Source: Nitrosospira briensis | GTDB taxonomy: Bacteria > Pseudomonadota > Gammaproteobacteria > Burkholderiales > Nitrosomonadaceae | Assembly (NCBI RefSeq): GCF_900115125.1 | Contig: NZ_FOVJ01000005.1 | Location: forward strand, 111,704 to 175,703 | Length of the DNA stretch: 64,000 nucleotides | Direction: 5' to 3' | Shown: one piece after another, positions 1-10,452 of the stretch | How positions within the stretch are numbered: position 1 is the first letter of the stretch | Layout: each line of letters starts with the position of its first letter | The notes under the pieces: generated by a model | Told to the model about the DNA's origin: nothing | Seen by the model: only the letters and a program-made list of their open reading frames with translations | The model's database searches: none | Made by a program: the position numbers and the translations under genes

Positions 1-779
1 CTTTCCAGATGCAGTTCGATCCGTGATGCCGCCTCATTCCAGAATGATACATGGTAAAAGGCCTCAGGCTCAAAATGGCCGCCCAGTTCGCGATTGATCC
101 GGATGAGAAGATTTTTATTGAACGAAGCCGTTATTCCCGCGCTGTCATTATATGCGGCTTGCATGACGCCGCTATCCTTCACGAGATCGACCCCGAGCAA
201 TAGCTGATCTCCACTCGACAGGTGCTGCGCGACATTTTGCAGCAGGGTGATAGCGTCGACATGTTCCAGGTTGCCGATACTCGAACCGATGTACAAAACC
301 AGGCGTGGCCGGGCCTGCAGTTCGAGAAAGGCCAGGTCTTCAAAATCCCCAATCTGGGGATGCACGTTCACCGCCTGTAATTCTTTTTCCACTTCGTCTT
401 TCGCCAGCTTCAGTGCAGCATCGGATACATCGAGGGGGAAGTAATTTACGCTGAATTGCCGCCGCAGCAATGAACGCAACAGAATGCGCGTCTTGGTGGC
501 AGTGCCGGCACCGAGTTCGCCGACAGAAACGTTCTTGCCGAGCCGGGAACATATTTCGTCTGCATGGGTCATCAATATGGCGGCTTCTGTACGTGTCGGG
601 TAATACTCTGGCAAACACGTAATTTGCTCAAACAAAGCCGAACCTTCTGCATCATAGAGCAGCTTCGGCGGCAGGCTTTTAGGCGTGCGGGAAAGGCCTT
701 CCAGCACGTCCCCGGCTATCTCAGAAACCGGAATCGACGCCGGAACCGGTACCCGCTTCAATTGTTCGGGCCTGATCAT
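1..779 (-). CDS. egtD: L-histidine N-alpha-methyltransferase EgtD (3' end outside window)
   Basis: EgtD transfers three methyl groups from S-adenosylmethionine to histidine to make hercynine, the first step of ergothioneine synthesis in the cytoplasm. The reading frame is open from an ATG at 779-777 to the left edge, about 259 codons, so the C-terminus lies outside the window. Visible family features are the N-terminal [15 protein letters not shown] block, the SAM-binding stretch [16 protein letters not shown] (residues about 94-110) and [10 protein letters not shown] further on. The ATG overlaps the TGA of the upstream egtB frame by four bases (ATGA), which indicates translational coupling in one operon. 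The assignment follows from the methyltransferase signature together with egtB next door. Confidence 0.88.
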   Translation of the reverse strand, partial: MIRPEQLKRVPVPASIPVSEIAGDVLEGLSRTPKSLPPKLLYDAEGSALFEQITCLPEYYPTRTEAAILMTHADEICSRLGKNVSVGELGAGTATKTRILLRSLLRRQFSVNYFPLDVSDAALKLAKDEVEKELQAVNVHPQIGDFEDLAFLELQARPRLVLYIGSSIGNLEHVDAITLLQNVAQHLSSGDQLLLGVDLVKDSGVMQAAYNDSAGITASFNKNLLIRINRELGGHFEPEAFYHVSFWNEAASRIELHLE

Positions 780-2084
780 AGGCTAACTCCATCATGAGCC
801 AACCGTATTCCGGAGAACTGCCAGCGCATCTGTGGAAGAAAAAAGTTGCGGTAAGATTTACGTATATGCGATTGGGGCGTAACGCAGGACCCACCGCGTA
901 AAACCATTTGGTTACACATGAATTTGCCGTTGTATTCGCCTTCAGCGCCTTGGGGTGAGCAATAACCCGGATAAGCGGAGTAGGAACTTGACGTCCACTC
1001 CCATGTGTCTCCAAAGATCTGTTGCAGGTCACCCTGTTGTGCTGCCTGGGCAAGCGGCCTGGGATGATAATTTTCGTTTTCCAGCAGATTCCCGGATATT
1101 CTGGCGGTGTTCCCGGTGGAACCGGCGGCAACCTCCCATTCGAACTCGGTGGGGCAAGCGCGCACCCGCCCACCGGGCAAACGCATCAGCTTCGTAAAAG
1201 CTCACGTGGCATACCGGTTCGGCGGGGTTTAGCGGCAGCATGCCCCGGCATGTGAACTGCGTCCAGTCATTCCCTGCCTGTTCCCAATAAAGCGGCGCGG
1301 TCCATCCGTTCTCGCAAACGTGATCCCATGCGTCCGAGAGCCACAATTCTGCACGGCTATAACCACCATCGGCCATGAAGGCAAGGTATTCCTTGTTGGT
1401 AACAAGCCGGGATGCAATACGGAATGGGTTTATATAGGTGTAATGCCGAGGTAATTCGTTGTCAAATGCAAAGCCGCATGAATCGTGCCCAGATTCGTGA
1501 ATACCGCCATCGAAACAGCACCACGCCAACGGCGGCGCAGCAGAAGCTTCAACAATGCGAACCTGGCCTGGCTGATAACCGGGCCGCAGGGGATTGACCC
1601 AGAATGCATGTTTGATATCAGTTACGATTAACTCCTGATGTTGCTGCTCGTGGTTCAATCCCAGTTCGAGCAATCGCAAAACCTCGACAGAAGCGCCACA
1701 ATGGAGTAGTTCATGGATGCTGTTATCAACGTGGGCACGATAAAGGCGAACCTGATCAAGGGTCGGGCGGGAGAGCGTTCCACGTATGGTGCGATGGGGG
1801 TGCCCTCCCAGCCGTTTGTAGTATGAATTAAACAGGAAGCCGAATCGCGCATTGAACGGAGCATAGCCCTCCATATGCGGCGTCAGGATAAATGTTTCGA
1901 AGAACCACGTCGTGTGCGCGATATGCCACTTTGCCGGGCTCGCGTCAGGCATGGATTGAACCATTTGATCCTCTGGCGACAGCGGTTCCACGAGATTCAA
2001 CGTTTGGCTTCGAACTTCGTCGTATTGCTCTAGCCATTTGCGTAGTAGCGAAGATTCGGTATGTCGACTGGAAGTTTCCGGCAT
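776..2084 (-). pseudogene. egtB: Ergothioneine synthase EgtB, split by a +1 frameshift
   Basis: EgtB is the non-haem iron sulfoxide synthase that joins hercynine to a thiol donor in ergothioneine synthesis. The N-terminal frame starts at the ATG at 2084 and shows the DinB-like domain with HIAHTTWFFE and the iron-binding HEQQHQE motif. The second frame, ending at 776, carries the FGE-sulfatase-like domain ([29 protein letters not shown]). The two frames meet at a run of four G (plus strand, 1151-1154). Removing one base restores the expected LPTEFEW junction and gives a product of about 435 residues, the normal EgtB length. Both halves are otherwise well conserved, so this is either a very recent mutation or a homopolymer sequencing error. 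Confidence 0.85.
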
Positions 2085-2488
2085 GGTTATCTCGTTGTTG
2101 AATTCTTCGAATGGATTGCGACGCTATGTTCCAATAGTTTTTGGCAAGCTGTTCCCGAATACCCCTGCTGCGTGAATCCATTCTTCTAATTAACAGTTCG
2201 CCAATGGCATTAGTCGTGTCATGGATTTTCCATAAACCTGAGTGATCGCTCTGTGCGCTGTCAGACATACGAAGCAGCCCGGCACACGTTGCTCGGGCCA
2301 TGAGTCTTGCTGCGGCAGAAAAAAACTGCCTTTGTACGATACCGCACTGACCCGATCTCGTTGCTGAAGCATCCTGTACCCGTCTGAAGCGCTTCAGAAT
2401 TGAATCGGAGCGAACAGGGATGAAATAAGAGCATCTGAAATCTGAAGAAGAAGCATTGAGATCCACCTACTTTTACAGGAGACAGACC
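2085..2488. other. Intergenic region between divergent egtB and PRC-barrel gene
   Basis: About 400 bases separate the start of egtB (minus) from the start of the PRC-barrel gene (plus). Both promoters should lie here. I see no convincing gene. The open frames on the minus strand lack a credible ribosome-binding site and have no recognisable composition. No obvious repeat or RNA gene was seen. Confidence 0.5.
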
Positions 2489-3028
2489 ATGAGCTACGAA
2501 GATCGCGATACTTACGGCATGTACAAAAGCGAAACGTACAAAAGCTATGACGAGAAGGGGCCGGGTCCTCGCCTGATGGGGGCCGACACCCTCATCGGAG
2601 AAGATGTGTATAACCACAAAGATGAAGACCTCGGTGACATCAAGGAAATCATGCTGGATATGAACAACGGCAAAATCGCTTACGCTGTATTGTCATTCGG
2701 CGGATTCATGGGCATTGCCAACAAGCTCTTCGCCGTGCCCTGGAATGCGCTGAAGCTCGATACCGGGAACAAGCGCTTTATACTCAACGTGGATAAGGAA
2801 CGTCTTGAGAGCGCACCGGGATTCGACAAGGATAACTGGCCCGATATGGCTGACCCCACCTGGCAGAGCACAATACATTCCTATTACGGAACAAAGTCGT
2901 ACACTGACACAAGCTACACGGACACAAAATCCACCAAGGATTACACGACGCCAGCTCATAAAAACAACGAAAGAATAATACCGGTCGCGCCTGTTGGCAC
3001 CGATCATGTCAAACATGACATCGACTGA
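2489..3028 (+). CDS. PRC-barrel domain protein
   Basis: This 179-residue protein has one PRC-barrel domain (about residues 30-105). PRC barrels occur in photosynthetic reaction-centre H subunits, in RimM and in many small stress- or sporulation-linked proteins. The domain is recognisable from GADTLIGEDVYN, LGDIKEIMLDMNNGKIAYAVLSFGG and the FAVPWNAL strand. The tail after residue 120 is polar and low in complexity, with SYTDTSYTDTKSTKDYTT. The start at 2489 is preferred because AGGAGA lies seven bases upstream; the frame is open a further 11 codons upstream without a site. It stands alone, converging on the helicase gene. The precise function is unknown. Confidence 0.85.
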   Translation: MSYEDRDTYGMYKSETYKSYDEKGPGPRLMGADTLIGEDVYNHKDEDLGDIKEIMLDMNNGKIAYAVLSFGGFMGIANKLFAVPWNALKLDTGNKRFILNVDKERLESAPGFDKDNWPDMADPTWQSTIHSYYGTKSYTDTSYTDTKSTKDYTTPAHKNNERIIPVAPVGTDHVKHDID

Positions 3029-3110
3029 TCAAGTAAAAAGGCAGCCGGGGCAAGATATGGTTCACAGGTAAGTACGGATTCATATCTCGCTATCGGCTGG
3101 ATCGGGAACT

Positions 3111-3166
3111 GAGCAATATAAAACAAGAGAGGCAGGTTATCTTGCCTCTCTTGTTTTATATTGCTC
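3111..3166. terminator. Perfect 24-bp inverted repeat, bidirectional terminator
   Basis: Two perfectly complementary 24-base arms, 3111-3134 and 3143-3166, flank an eight-base loop (GGTTATCT). The arms contain A- and T-rich runs, so RNA from either strand would fold into a very stable hairpin. It lies between the convergent PRC-barrel and helicase genes. The right arm also encodes the last codons of the helicase. Confidence 0.8.
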
Positions 3167-5572
3167 AACCTTCCACCAGGCGGGTAATAGTCGAAGAACA
3201 TCGGGTCGCGTAAACCTGTCGTCAATAAGGTAAATAACGCCCTGGTCCAGATGAGTGCGAATGACGCGGCCTGCGGCCTGCACCACCTTCTGTATGCCTG
3301 GAAAGAGATAAGTGTAGTCGTGACCGGCCTTGAAGGCCGCATCCATGCGCTGCTTGATTTGCTCGTTGACGGGATTGATCTGCGCCAGCCCGAGGGTTGC
3401 GATAAAGGCTCCCGTCAGGCGCTTGCCGGGGAGGTCGACGCCTTCGGCAAAGGATCCGCCAAGCACGGCAAATCCTATCCCGTGTCCCGCAGGGGTGAAG
3501 CGTGCCAGAAAGTCCGCCTTTTCAGCCTCTTCCATTCCACGCGTTTGCTCCCAGACGGGAATTTCCGGGTATCTTGCCCTGAACAACAGCGCGACCATCT
3601 GCAAGTAGTCGAAGCTGCTGAAGAATGCCAGATAATTTCCAGGCATTGTTTTATATTGGCCGGCTATCAAATCAGCAATAGGCGAAACAGAACGCTCGCG
3701 ATGCTGATAACGGGTAGAAATGTCGCTGACGATTCGTACTGATAATTGCTCGGCTTTGAATGGCGATTCCACGTCTATCCACGCAGCGTTCTCCGGCAGG
3801 CCCAGCGTGTTGCCGTAGAAACGCCAGGGTGTCAATGTAGCGGAAAATAACGCCGTTGACTGAGCGGCCGCAAAACGCGGCGCCAGTAAGGGCCCTGGAA
3901 TAATATTTCTGAGGCAGAGTACTGCGCAGGACCGGTTCTTTTTTACGACGCTGTTTACAGAGCTCTTTTCAGGATTTCTCGTAACCTTCGTTATATCGAA
4001 TAGCGAGTGCTCATCAAACAACTCGCTCACTCGGCAGAAGTGCAAGGCATCGAAGTAGAAGCGTTGCAGTTCCCGGTTTATGCCCGTCGGGTTATTGGTC
4101 AGATAATCCGTGATCGCCGTAATCGCTTGCTGTAACTCAGTAAGAAATTTATCCGGTAAAGCGGAATAAACCCGGTAAGCATGTTCCTGATCCTTGTGCA
4201 ATTCATTCCAGCGGCGATTGACGCGATCAAGAATCTTCTTGAGTGCCATCGGCGCCGAACGGCGCATCGCTTTAAAAGCTGCCTGATCCAGCTCCGCCGA
4301 ATACATCTTTCGTCCGCGCTCCAGCAGGTTGTGCGCCTCATCCACCAAAACGGTGACGCGCCACTGATTGGCGCTGGCCAAGCCGTATAGCAAGGCGCTC
4401 AGATCGAAGTAGTGGTTGTAGTCGCCCACGACTACATCACACCAGCGCACTAAATCCTGGCCGAGATAGTAGGGACAAACCTGATGCTCGCTGGCGACGG
4501 CTCGCAGTGCATCCTTATTCAATACAGCCCCGTCTCCGCCATTTATCGAACCAATCGCCAGTGCAGCGGTTCTTGCTGCGGGCAAGCGGTCATAAAACCC
4601 GCTTGCAAGGGGGCAGGAGTCGCCGTGACAGGCTTTATCGGGATGTTCGCATGCCTTATCCCGGGCTACCAGTTCAAGCACTCGCAGCGCTAATGCCGGT
4701 TCCTTGTTTTTAATTAACGTGAGTGCGTCGAGCGCAAGTTTCCGGCCTGACGTCTTCGCCGTCAGGTAAAAAATCTTGTCCAGTTCCTGCCGGGGGCAGG
4801 CCTTCAAAAGAGGGAATAGGGTGCCGATTGTTTTGCCTATGCCGGTGGGCGCCTGGGCGATAAGGCATCGGCCTGCTGAGGCCGTCTTGTACACAGCCTC
4901 AGCCAGTGGACGTTGGCCCTGGCGGAAGGATGGATGGGGGAAGCGCAGGGAGTTTAACGCTTCATTCCTCATCGTGCGGTGGGCCAGTTCCTGTTCGGCC
5001 CAATTCAGAAAGCATTCGCACCGGCTTTCGAAGTACTGCTTGAGCGAACCCACATCATGGGTTTCGCTCAACCACGTTTCTTTCTTGCTGACGATATCGA
5101 AGTAGATCAGTGCCAGACGAATCTCGGATAAATCCAGCTTCTGGCAGAGCAACCAGCCATATATTTTGACCTGCGCCCAATGCAGTTGACGATGATTGTC
5201 CGGCATGGCGCCGAGGTCACCCCGAAAAGTCTTGATCTCTTCGACCTGATTTTGAACCGGGTCAAAACCGTCTGCCCGCCCCCGGATGAGCAAGTGTTTA
5301 TACTCGCCTGCGAGACTTACTTCCCTTTGGTAATTGGCCGGGCGGCGCAACATTACAACTCCATGCCCGGCAATGCCTTCCTGCGCGGAAGGCGTGGGGG
5401 TGAAGCGCAGATCGAGATCCCCTTCTTTGGCGGTGAATTCGCACAGGGCGCGCACGGATACCGTATATTTTATTTGGTGTTCCGTATGAGCCTGCGGGTC
5501 AATCCCTTGAACTACCCCTGCGCCAGGAGTGCGTTTTGGCCCGGTCGGCGCATGAATCAAGCCGTTACTCAT
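3137..5572 (-). CDS. Fe-S superfamily 2 helicase with N-terminal PD-(D/E)XK nuclease domain
   Basis: This 811-residue protein is a Rad3/XPD/DinG-type DNA helicase fused to a nuclease domain, presumably acting in DNA repair. Residues about 85-165 carry a PD-(D/E)XK signature (GRADGF, then VEEIKT). The helicase follows: Walker A APTGIGKT at 241-248, four cysteines at 308, 315, 320 and 366 positioned to ligand a 4Fe-4S cluster, the DEAH box at 411-414, and motif VI QAAGRVIRTHLDQG near the C-terminus. GAGG precedes the ATG at 5572. The stop codon lies in the loop of the large hairpin at 3111-3166. In many relatives a VRR-NUC nuclease gene lies adjacent; none is seen here. The function is inferred from domains only. 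Confidence 0.9.
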   Translation of the reverse strand: MSNGLIHAPTGPKRTPGAGVVQGIDPQAHTEHQIKYTVSVRALCEFTAKEGDLDLRFTPTPSAQEGIAGHGVVMLRRPANYQREVSLAGEYKHLLIRGRADGFDPVQNQVEEIKTFRGDLGAMPDNHRQLHWAQVKIYGWLLCQKLDLSEIRLALIYFDIVSKKETWLSETHDVGSLKQYFESRCECFLNWAEQELAHRTMRNEALNSLRFPHPSFRQGQRPLAEAVYKTASAGRCLIAQAPTGIGKTIGTLFPLLKACPRQELDKIFYLTAKTSGRKLALDALTLIKNKEPALALRVLELVARDKACEHPDKACHGDSCPLASGFYDRLPAARTAALAIGSINGGDGAVLNKDALRAVASEHQVCPYYLGQDLVRWCDVVVGDYNHYFDLSALLYGLASANQWRVTVLVDEAHNLLERGRKMYSAELDQAAFKAMRRSAPMALKKILDRVNRRWNELHKDQEHAYRVYSALPDKFLTELQQAITAITDYLTNNPTGINRELQRFYFDALHFCRVSELFDEHSLFDITKVTRNPEKSSVNSVVKKNRSCAVLCLRNIIPGPLLAPRFAAAQSTALFSATLTPWRFYGNTLGLPENAAWIDVESPFKAEQLSVRIVSDISTRYQHRERSVSPIADLIAGQYKTMPGNYLAFFSSFDYLQMVALLFRARYPEIPVWEQTRGMEEAEKADFLARFTPAGHGIGFAVLGGSFAEGVDLPGKRLTGAFIATLGLAQINPVNEQIKQRMDAAFKAGHDYTYLFPGIQKVVQAAGRVIRTHLDQGVIYLIDDRFTRPDVLRLLPAWWKVEQYKTREAR

Positions 5573-5808
5573 TATGCCTCGCCCGCAATGCTTTTTTGCC
5601 CGGAAATCGGCATAACGATTATCGCCGACTTCAGGATGTCCATCGTTTCGTTAATGAAATGAGCACCATTAATATGGATCAAAAACCGATTTATTGCCGA
5701 GGGCACGGTCCTTGATGTCATACGTGGCAGTTCCTGCCCCGATTGTTATCAAAATCATCAGGAATCAGCTTTTAATTTTTACCGCTACAGGCTGTTAAAC
5801 TCTGCGAG

Positions 5809-6957
5809 ATGCACTCCATCCCCTATTGGCGCCTTTCCGGCTTTTATTTCTTCCATTTCGCTTTTATCGGCGCCTTTGCCCCTTACTGGAGCCTTTACCT
5901 CAAATCCCTCTCCTTTGGCGCTTTCCAGATAGGCGTGCTTATGTCGCTGTTGCATGTTACACGTATATTCGCACCGGCTGCTTGGGGCTGGCTTGCCGAC
6001 TATACCGGTAAACGGCTGCTGATTGTCCGATGGGCGGCAGTTACGGGATTGATAAGTTACTGCGGATTTTTTCTTGGCGAGTCGTTCGCCTGGATATTCG
6101 TGGTCATGGCGCTGATGAGTTTTTTCTGGAGCGCATCGTTGCCATTGATAGAGGCGACCACCCTTTCTTATCTTGGCGAGAGCACCTCAAAGTATGGACG
6201 CATTAGAGTTTGGGGTTCGGTAGGATTCATTTTCGCGGTAACGGGTATCGGCTACCTTCTGGACGCTACGGATATCAGCTCGTTATTGTGGGCGGTGCTT
6301 GGGTTCAAGCTGGGGATCGTCATTTTTTCTCGCCAGATTCCCGAGGCAGAAATAGTGGTTCATTCCGCGGATGGTCATTCCGTAAGGCAAATATTCGAGC
6401 GGCCGGAAGTGCTGGCGTTTTTCGCGGCCTGCTTGTTGATGGCGCTTGCCCATGGTCCTTATTACACTTTTTATTCCATTTATCTGGTGGAGCACGGTTA
6501 CAGCAAGAGCACGGTGGGATGGCTGTGGGCTACCGGCGTAGCCTGCGAGATCGGCATATTTTTCCTGATGCCGCAGTTGATGCAGCGGTTTCGCCTGAAG
6601 CAGATCATGGCTTTCAGCCTGAGTTGTGCGATTGCCCGTTTTCTGATGATAGGCTGGGGAGTTGATTTTCCGGTTGTGATATTGGTGGCGCAAGTACTTC
6701 ATGCTGCGACCTACGGCGCGCATCACGCTACCTCCATGATGCTGGTGCATCAATTTTTTCGCGGACGGCATCAGGCCAAAGGGCAGGCCCTCTACACCAG
6801 TCTTACATTCGGCCTTGGGGGGGCCGCCGGGGGCATACTCAGCGGTTACGCCTGGGAGTGGCTGGGGCCGGGTCTGACATTCACGCTGAGCGCCGCCGCG
6901 GTTCTGCTTGGGCTGGTGCTGGTGATCTGGAAGATGAATGTCGACCCGCGAGTGTAA
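5809..6957 (+). CDS. Major facilitator superfamily transporter (MFS_1-like, HcaT/YcaD-related)
   Basis: This 382-residue inner-membrane protein has about twelve hydrophobic segments and an MFS layout. The start FYFFHFAFIGAFAPYWSLYL and the loop WGWLADYTGKR (the MFS motif A position) match the small MFS_1-like group that includes the phenylpropionate permease HcaT. A second, weaker loop motif occurs near GRIRVWGSVGFI. The substrate cannot be told. The upstream gap of 236 bases holds its promoter, and leuC follows after about 100 bases, so it may be transcribed separately. The ribosome-binding site is weak (GCGAG), so the start is probable rather than certain. Confidence 0.85.
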   Translation: MHSIPYWRLSGFYFFHFAFIGAFAPYWSLYLKSLSFGAFQIGVLMSLLHVTRIFAPAAWGWLADYTGKRLLIVRWAAVTGLISYCGFFLGESFAWIFVVMALMSFFWSASLPLIEATTLSYLGESTSKYGRIRVWGSVGFIFAVTGIGYLLDATDISSLLWAVLGFKLGIVIFSRQIPEAEIVVHSADGHSVRQIFERPEVLAFFAACLLMALAHGPYYTFYSIYLVEHGYSKSTVGWLWATGVACEIGIFFLMPQLMQRFRLKQIMAFSLSCAIARFLMIGWGVDFPVVILVAQVLHAATYGAHHATSMMLVHQFFRGRHQAKGQALYTSLTFGLGGAAGGILSGYAWEWLGPGLTFTLSAAAVLLGLVLVIWKMNVDPRV

Positions 6958-7055
6958 CAAGCAAGAGGCGGTGGTGTTCTAGCTGTTTCTTGGCGGCCCG
7001 TTATGGGATAATCCCTGGTTCCATTAGGATTTGAAGCTGGATTCCAGCTCCCGAT

Positions 7056-8465
7056 ATGCAAACGTTATACGACAAACTCTGGCAAAGCCATTTGGTACAT
7101 GAGGAATCCGATAAGCCGGATGGCATGGCGCTGATCTATATCGATCGCCATCTTGTGCACGAAGTTACCAGCCCACAGGCGTTTGAGGGACTGAAACTGG
7201 CGGGGCGCAAGCCATGGCGGCTTGATTCGATTCTGGCCGTGGCCGACCATAATGTACCCACGACCGGTCGCGATCACGGCATCAAAGATCCGATATCGCG
7301 TCTTCAGGTAGACACACTTGACCAGAACTGCGAGGAATTGGGCATCACTGAATTCAGGATGAACGATCGGCGCCAGGGTATTGTTCATGTCATCGGTCCG
7401 GAGCAGGGCGCTACCTTGCCTGGCATGACAGTAGTATGCGGCGACTCGCATACCAGCACACATGGTGCATTTGCGTGTCTCGCTTTCGGCATAGGCACTT
7501 CTGAAGTGGAGCATGTGCTCGCGACACAGTGCCTGCTGATGAAAAGGGCAAAAACGATGCAGGTTTCGGTTGAGGGCGAACTTGGCCACGGCGTGACCGC
7601 CAAGGATATCGCGCTCGCCGTCATTGGTGAGATCGGGACAGCGGGAGGCACGGGCTTCGCAATCGAATTCTCCGGCAGCGCCATCCGGGCGCTTTCCATG
7701 GAAGGGCGCATGACACTTTGCAATATGGCGATAGAGGCGGGAGCGCGCGCCGGCATGGTGGCGGTAGACGATACCACTATTGAATATCTTGGCGGACGGC
7801 CTTTTGCACCAAAAGGCGAGCGATGGGAGAAGGCGGCTGCATACTGGCGTACGCTGAAAACCGACGAGGGCGCAAGCTTCGACAAGATCGTGTGGGTGGA
7901 TGCGGCACAGGTTAAACCCCAGGTAACCTGGGGGACGTCTCCGGAAATGGTAACGACTATTGACGGAAGAGTGCCCGATCCGGCGCAGATTACCGATATC
8001 GTGAAGCGTCACGATATGGAGCGCGCTCTGAAGTACATGGGACTTGCTCCCAACACGCCGATCAGTGAAATTCGCCCGGACAAGATATTCATCGGTTCCT
8101 GCACCAACGCGCGCATAGAAGACTTGCGGACTGCGGCGGAAGTGGTCAAAGGCAGGCACATTGCCGCGAATATCAAGCTTGCGATGGTCGTGCCGGGTTC
8201 CGGTTTGGTCAAGCACCAGGCGGAGCAGGAGGGGCTGGACAAGATATTTCGCGAGGCAGGATTTGAATGGCGCGAGCCGGGCTGCTCGATGTGCCTCGCG
8301 ATGAATGATGACCGGCTTGAATCCGGGGAACGCTGTGCTTCTACTTCCAACCGTAACTTTGAAGGCAGACAGGGGCCAGGGGGACGCACTCACCTCGTGA
8401 GCCCGGCGATGGCAGCAGCTGCAGCGGTAGCGGGACATTTTGTGGATGTACGGGAATTATATTAA
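7056..8465 (+). CDS. leuC: 3-isopropylmalate dehydratase, large subunit
   Basis: LeuC and LeuD form isopropylmalate isomerase, which converts 2- to 3-isopropylmalate in leucine synthesis. The 469-residue length is normal. The start [14 protein letters not shown], the [11 protein letters not shown] motif, and the 4Fe-4S cysteines in [13 protein letters not shown] and GCSMCLAMN are all present. It heads the leuC-entericidin-leuD-leuB-asd run, all on the plus strand. A large open frame on the opposite strand is a shadow of this GC-rich gene. Confidence 0.97.
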   Translation: MQTLYDKLWQSHLVHEESDKPDGMALIYIDRHLVHEVTSPQAFEGLKLAGRKPWRLDSILAVADHNVPTTGRDHGIKDPISRLQVDTLDQNCEELGITEFRMNDRRQGIVHVIGPEQGATLPGMTVVCGDSHTSTHGAFACLAFGIGTSEVEHVLATQCLLMKRAKTMQVSVEGELGHGVTAKDIALAVIGEIGTAGGTGFAIEFSGSAIRALSMEGRMTLCNMAIEAGARAGMVAVDDTTIEYLGGRPFAPKGERWEKAAAYWRTLKTDEGASFDKIVWVDAAQVKPQVTWGTSPEMVTTIDGRVPDPAQITDIVKRHDMERALKYMGLAPNTPISEIRPDKIFIGSCTNARIEDLRTAAEVVKGRHIAANIKLAMVVPGSGLVKHQAEQEGLDKIFREAGFEWREPGCSMCLAMNDDRLESGERCASTSNRNFEGRQGPGGRTHLVSPAMAAAAAVAGHFVDVRELY

Positions 8466-8519
8466 AATTTGAATGCAACAAAAGTGGATCTGTTTTTTTA
8501 CTATAAAAAGGGGTTTGTA

Positions 8520-8645
8520 ATGAGAATGCTAACGGTAATGATTGCCTTGGTCGCTGCTTTTGGTTTGTCCGCCTGTAATACCATGCAAGGCCTGGGCAAG
8601 GATGTTCAGAGCGGCGGCGAAGCGCTGGAAAAACAGGCGAAATAA
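8520..8645 (+). CDS. Entericidin-like small lipoprotein
   Basis: This 41-residue protein starts with a basic, hydrophobic signal peptide ending in the lipobox LSAC (Cys19). The short polar tail [20 protein letters not shown] is typical of the entericidin A/B family of small cell-envelope lipoproteins. A purine-rich site (AAAAAGGGG) precedes the ATG. It sits between leuC and leuD, where I expect entericidin genes in Betaproteobacteria. In Escherichia coli entericidins form a toxin-antidote-like pair that promotes lysis; here a single copy is seen and its role is unknown. Confidence 0.85.
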   Translation: MRMLTVMIALVAAFGLSACNTMQGLGKDVQSGGEALEKQAK

Positions 8646-8668
8646 AGCAGTATCAGAGTAATCAGCTT

Positions 8669-9307
8669 GTGAAAAAATTTGATTTCTGCGACGGATTGGT
8701 GGCGCCGCTGGATCGCGCGAACGTCGATACCGACGCCATCATTCCGAAGCAGTTTCTGAAATCCATCAAACGATCCGGCTTCGGGCTGAATCTGTTTGAC
8801 GAGTGGCGTTATCTGGATCATGGCGAACCGGGCATGGATGCCAGCCAGCGTGTACTGAATCCGGATTTCATACTCAACCTGCCGCGCTACCACGGCGCGC
8901 AAATTTTGCTGGCGCGCGCGAATTTCGGTTGTGGCTCAAGCCGCGAACATGCTCCTTGGGCACTTCAGGACTATGGCTTCCAGGTGATCATCGCACCCAG
9001 CTTTGCCGATATTTTTTTCAATAATTGTTTCAAGATCGGCTTGCTTCCCATTGTGCTGGATGCAGGCAGCGTGGATAAACTGTTCCACGAGGTAGAGGCA
9101 ACCGAAGGATATCGGCTGGCGGTTCATTTGCAGGATCAGTCGGTGACGGCGCCGGCCGGTAAAACTTTCTTTTTCGATATCGATCCTTTCCGCAAGCATA
9201 GCCTGTTGAAGGGCCTGGATGAAATCGGGCTGACGTTGCAACATTCGGACAAAATCAAGGCATTCGAGGAAAAGCATCGCGCAGCGCAACCGTGGCTGTT
9301 TGCATGA
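8669..9307 (+). CDS. leuD: 3-isopropylmalate dehydratase, small subunit
   Basis: LeuD is the swivelling domain partner of LeuC in leucine synthesis. The 212 residues include the family hallmarks [16 protein letters not shown] near the N-terminus and [16 protein letters not shown] at about residues 85-100. Translation starts at a GTG (8669-8671); the upstream site is weak, so expression may depend on the upstream genes. The reading frame ends a short distance before leuB. Confidence 0.97.
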   Translation: MKKFDFCDGLVAPLDRANVDTDAIIPKQFLKSIKRSGFGLNLFDEWRYLDHGEPGMDASQRVLNPDFILNLPRYHGAQILLARANFGCGSSREHAPWALQDYGFQVIIAPSFADIFFNNCFKIGLLPIVLDAGSVDKLFHEVEATEGYRLAVHLQDQSVTAPAGKTFFFDIDPFRKHSLLKGLDEIGLTLQHSDKIKAFEEKHRAAQPWLFA

Positions 9308-9335
9308 AACATCGTTACCGGGTTGCAAGAGCCTT

Positions 9336-10397
9336 ATGAAAATAGCAATCCTGGCCGGGGACGGTATCGGCCCGGAAATCGTTGCTCAAGCGGTACGAGT
9401 TCTTCAAGCGTTGAGAAGTGACGGGCTGAAGTTTGAACTGGAACCCGGTTTACTGGGCGGATGCGCGGTAGAAGCCGCTGGTGAGCCATTTCCAGAGGTA
9501 ACACGCAAGCTTGTTGCCGATGCGGATGCGGTGTTGCTGGGGGCTGTAGGAGGTCCGCAATATGACGCGCTCCCCCGTCGGCAGCGGCCGGAACAAGGTT
9601 TGCTCAGTATAAGGAGAATGCTGAATCTGTTTGCAAATCTTCGCCCGGCGATACTGCATCCGGAGCTTGCGAATGCCTCGACGCTAAAGCCTGAGGTGGT
9701 GGCTGGCCTGGACATTCTCATCGTGCGCGAGTTGACCGGCGATATTTACTTCGGAGAGCCACGCGGTATTGAACGGCGGGACGGTCAACGTGTCGGTTAC
9801 AATACCATGATATACAGCGAAGCCGAAATCCGGAGGATTGCCCATGTAGCCTTTCAGGCGGCGCGCAAGCGTAACCGCAGGCTTTGCTCCGTGGATAAGA
9901 TGAACGTGCTCGAATGCACGCAATTGTGGCGCGATGTTGTGACCGAGACGGCAAAGGAGTATCCGGACGTGGAGCTTTCGCACATGCTGGTGGATAACGC
10001 TGCAATGCAACTGGTACGCAACCCCAGGCAATTCGATGTGGTGGTGACAGGCAACATGTTTGGCGATATTCTGTCGGATGAGGCATCCATGCTGACCGGC
10101 TCAATCGGTATGCTGCCATCGGCCTCACTGGATGATCGGAGCAAAGGGCTTTATGAGCCTATCCACGGCTCCGCTCCCGACATTGCCGGCAAGGATGTGG
10201 CTAACCCTTTGGCAACAATATTGTCAGCGGCAATGATGCTGCGATACACGTTCGATGAGGAAGCTGCGGCCGTTCGAATCGAGAGTGCAGTAAAAAAAGT
10301 TTTGGCGGGCGGATATCGAACCCGGGACATTTACGAACCGGGAACGAAAAAGGTCGGCACTGCGGCAATGGGCGACGCGGTACTGGCGAATATATGA
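9336..10397 (+). CDS. leuB: 3-isopropylmalate dehydrogenase
   Basis: LeuB oxidises and decarboxylates 3-isopropylmalate to 2-ketoisocaproate with NAD, the third step of leucine synthesis. The ATG at 9336 gives [15 protein letters not shown], the expected start, and a 353-residue product. The frame is open upstream into leuD, but that extension is not conserved-looking. The substrate-binding block [15 protein letters not shown] and the NAD-site region [17 protein letters not shown] are present. It lies 28 bases after leuD and is followed by asd. Confidence 0.97.
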   Translation: MKIAILAGDGIGPEIVAQAVRVLQALRSDGLKFELEPGLLGGCAVEAAGEPFPEVTRKLVADADAVLLGAVGGPQYDALPRRQRPEQGLLSIRRMLNLFANLRPAILHPELANASTLKPEVVAGLDILIVRELTGDIYFGEPRGIERRDGQRVGYNTMIYSEAEIRRIAHVAFQAARKRNRRLCSVDKMNVLECTQLWRDVVTETAKEYPDVELSHMLVDNAAMQLVRNPRQFDVVVTGNMFGDILSDEASMLTGSIGMLPSASLDDRSKGLYEPIHGSAPDIAGKDVANPLATILSAAMMLRYTFDEEAAAVRIESAVKKVLAGGYRTRDIYEPGTKKVGTAAMGDAVLANI

Positions 10398-10452
10398 TTA
10401 TGGATCATGCATGGAAGAGACCAGGAACCGTAATCCTGGAAAGAGGCGATCG

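Noticed and set aside
1945..2466. Minus-strand frames upstream of egtB considered as a gene
   Set aside because: No ribosome-binding site, no recognisable domain and overlap with the egtB start.
7065..8438. Long open frame on the minus strand opposite leuC (457 codons)
   Set aside because: It mirrors leuC exactly, has no family features and its open state follows from the codon bias of leuC.
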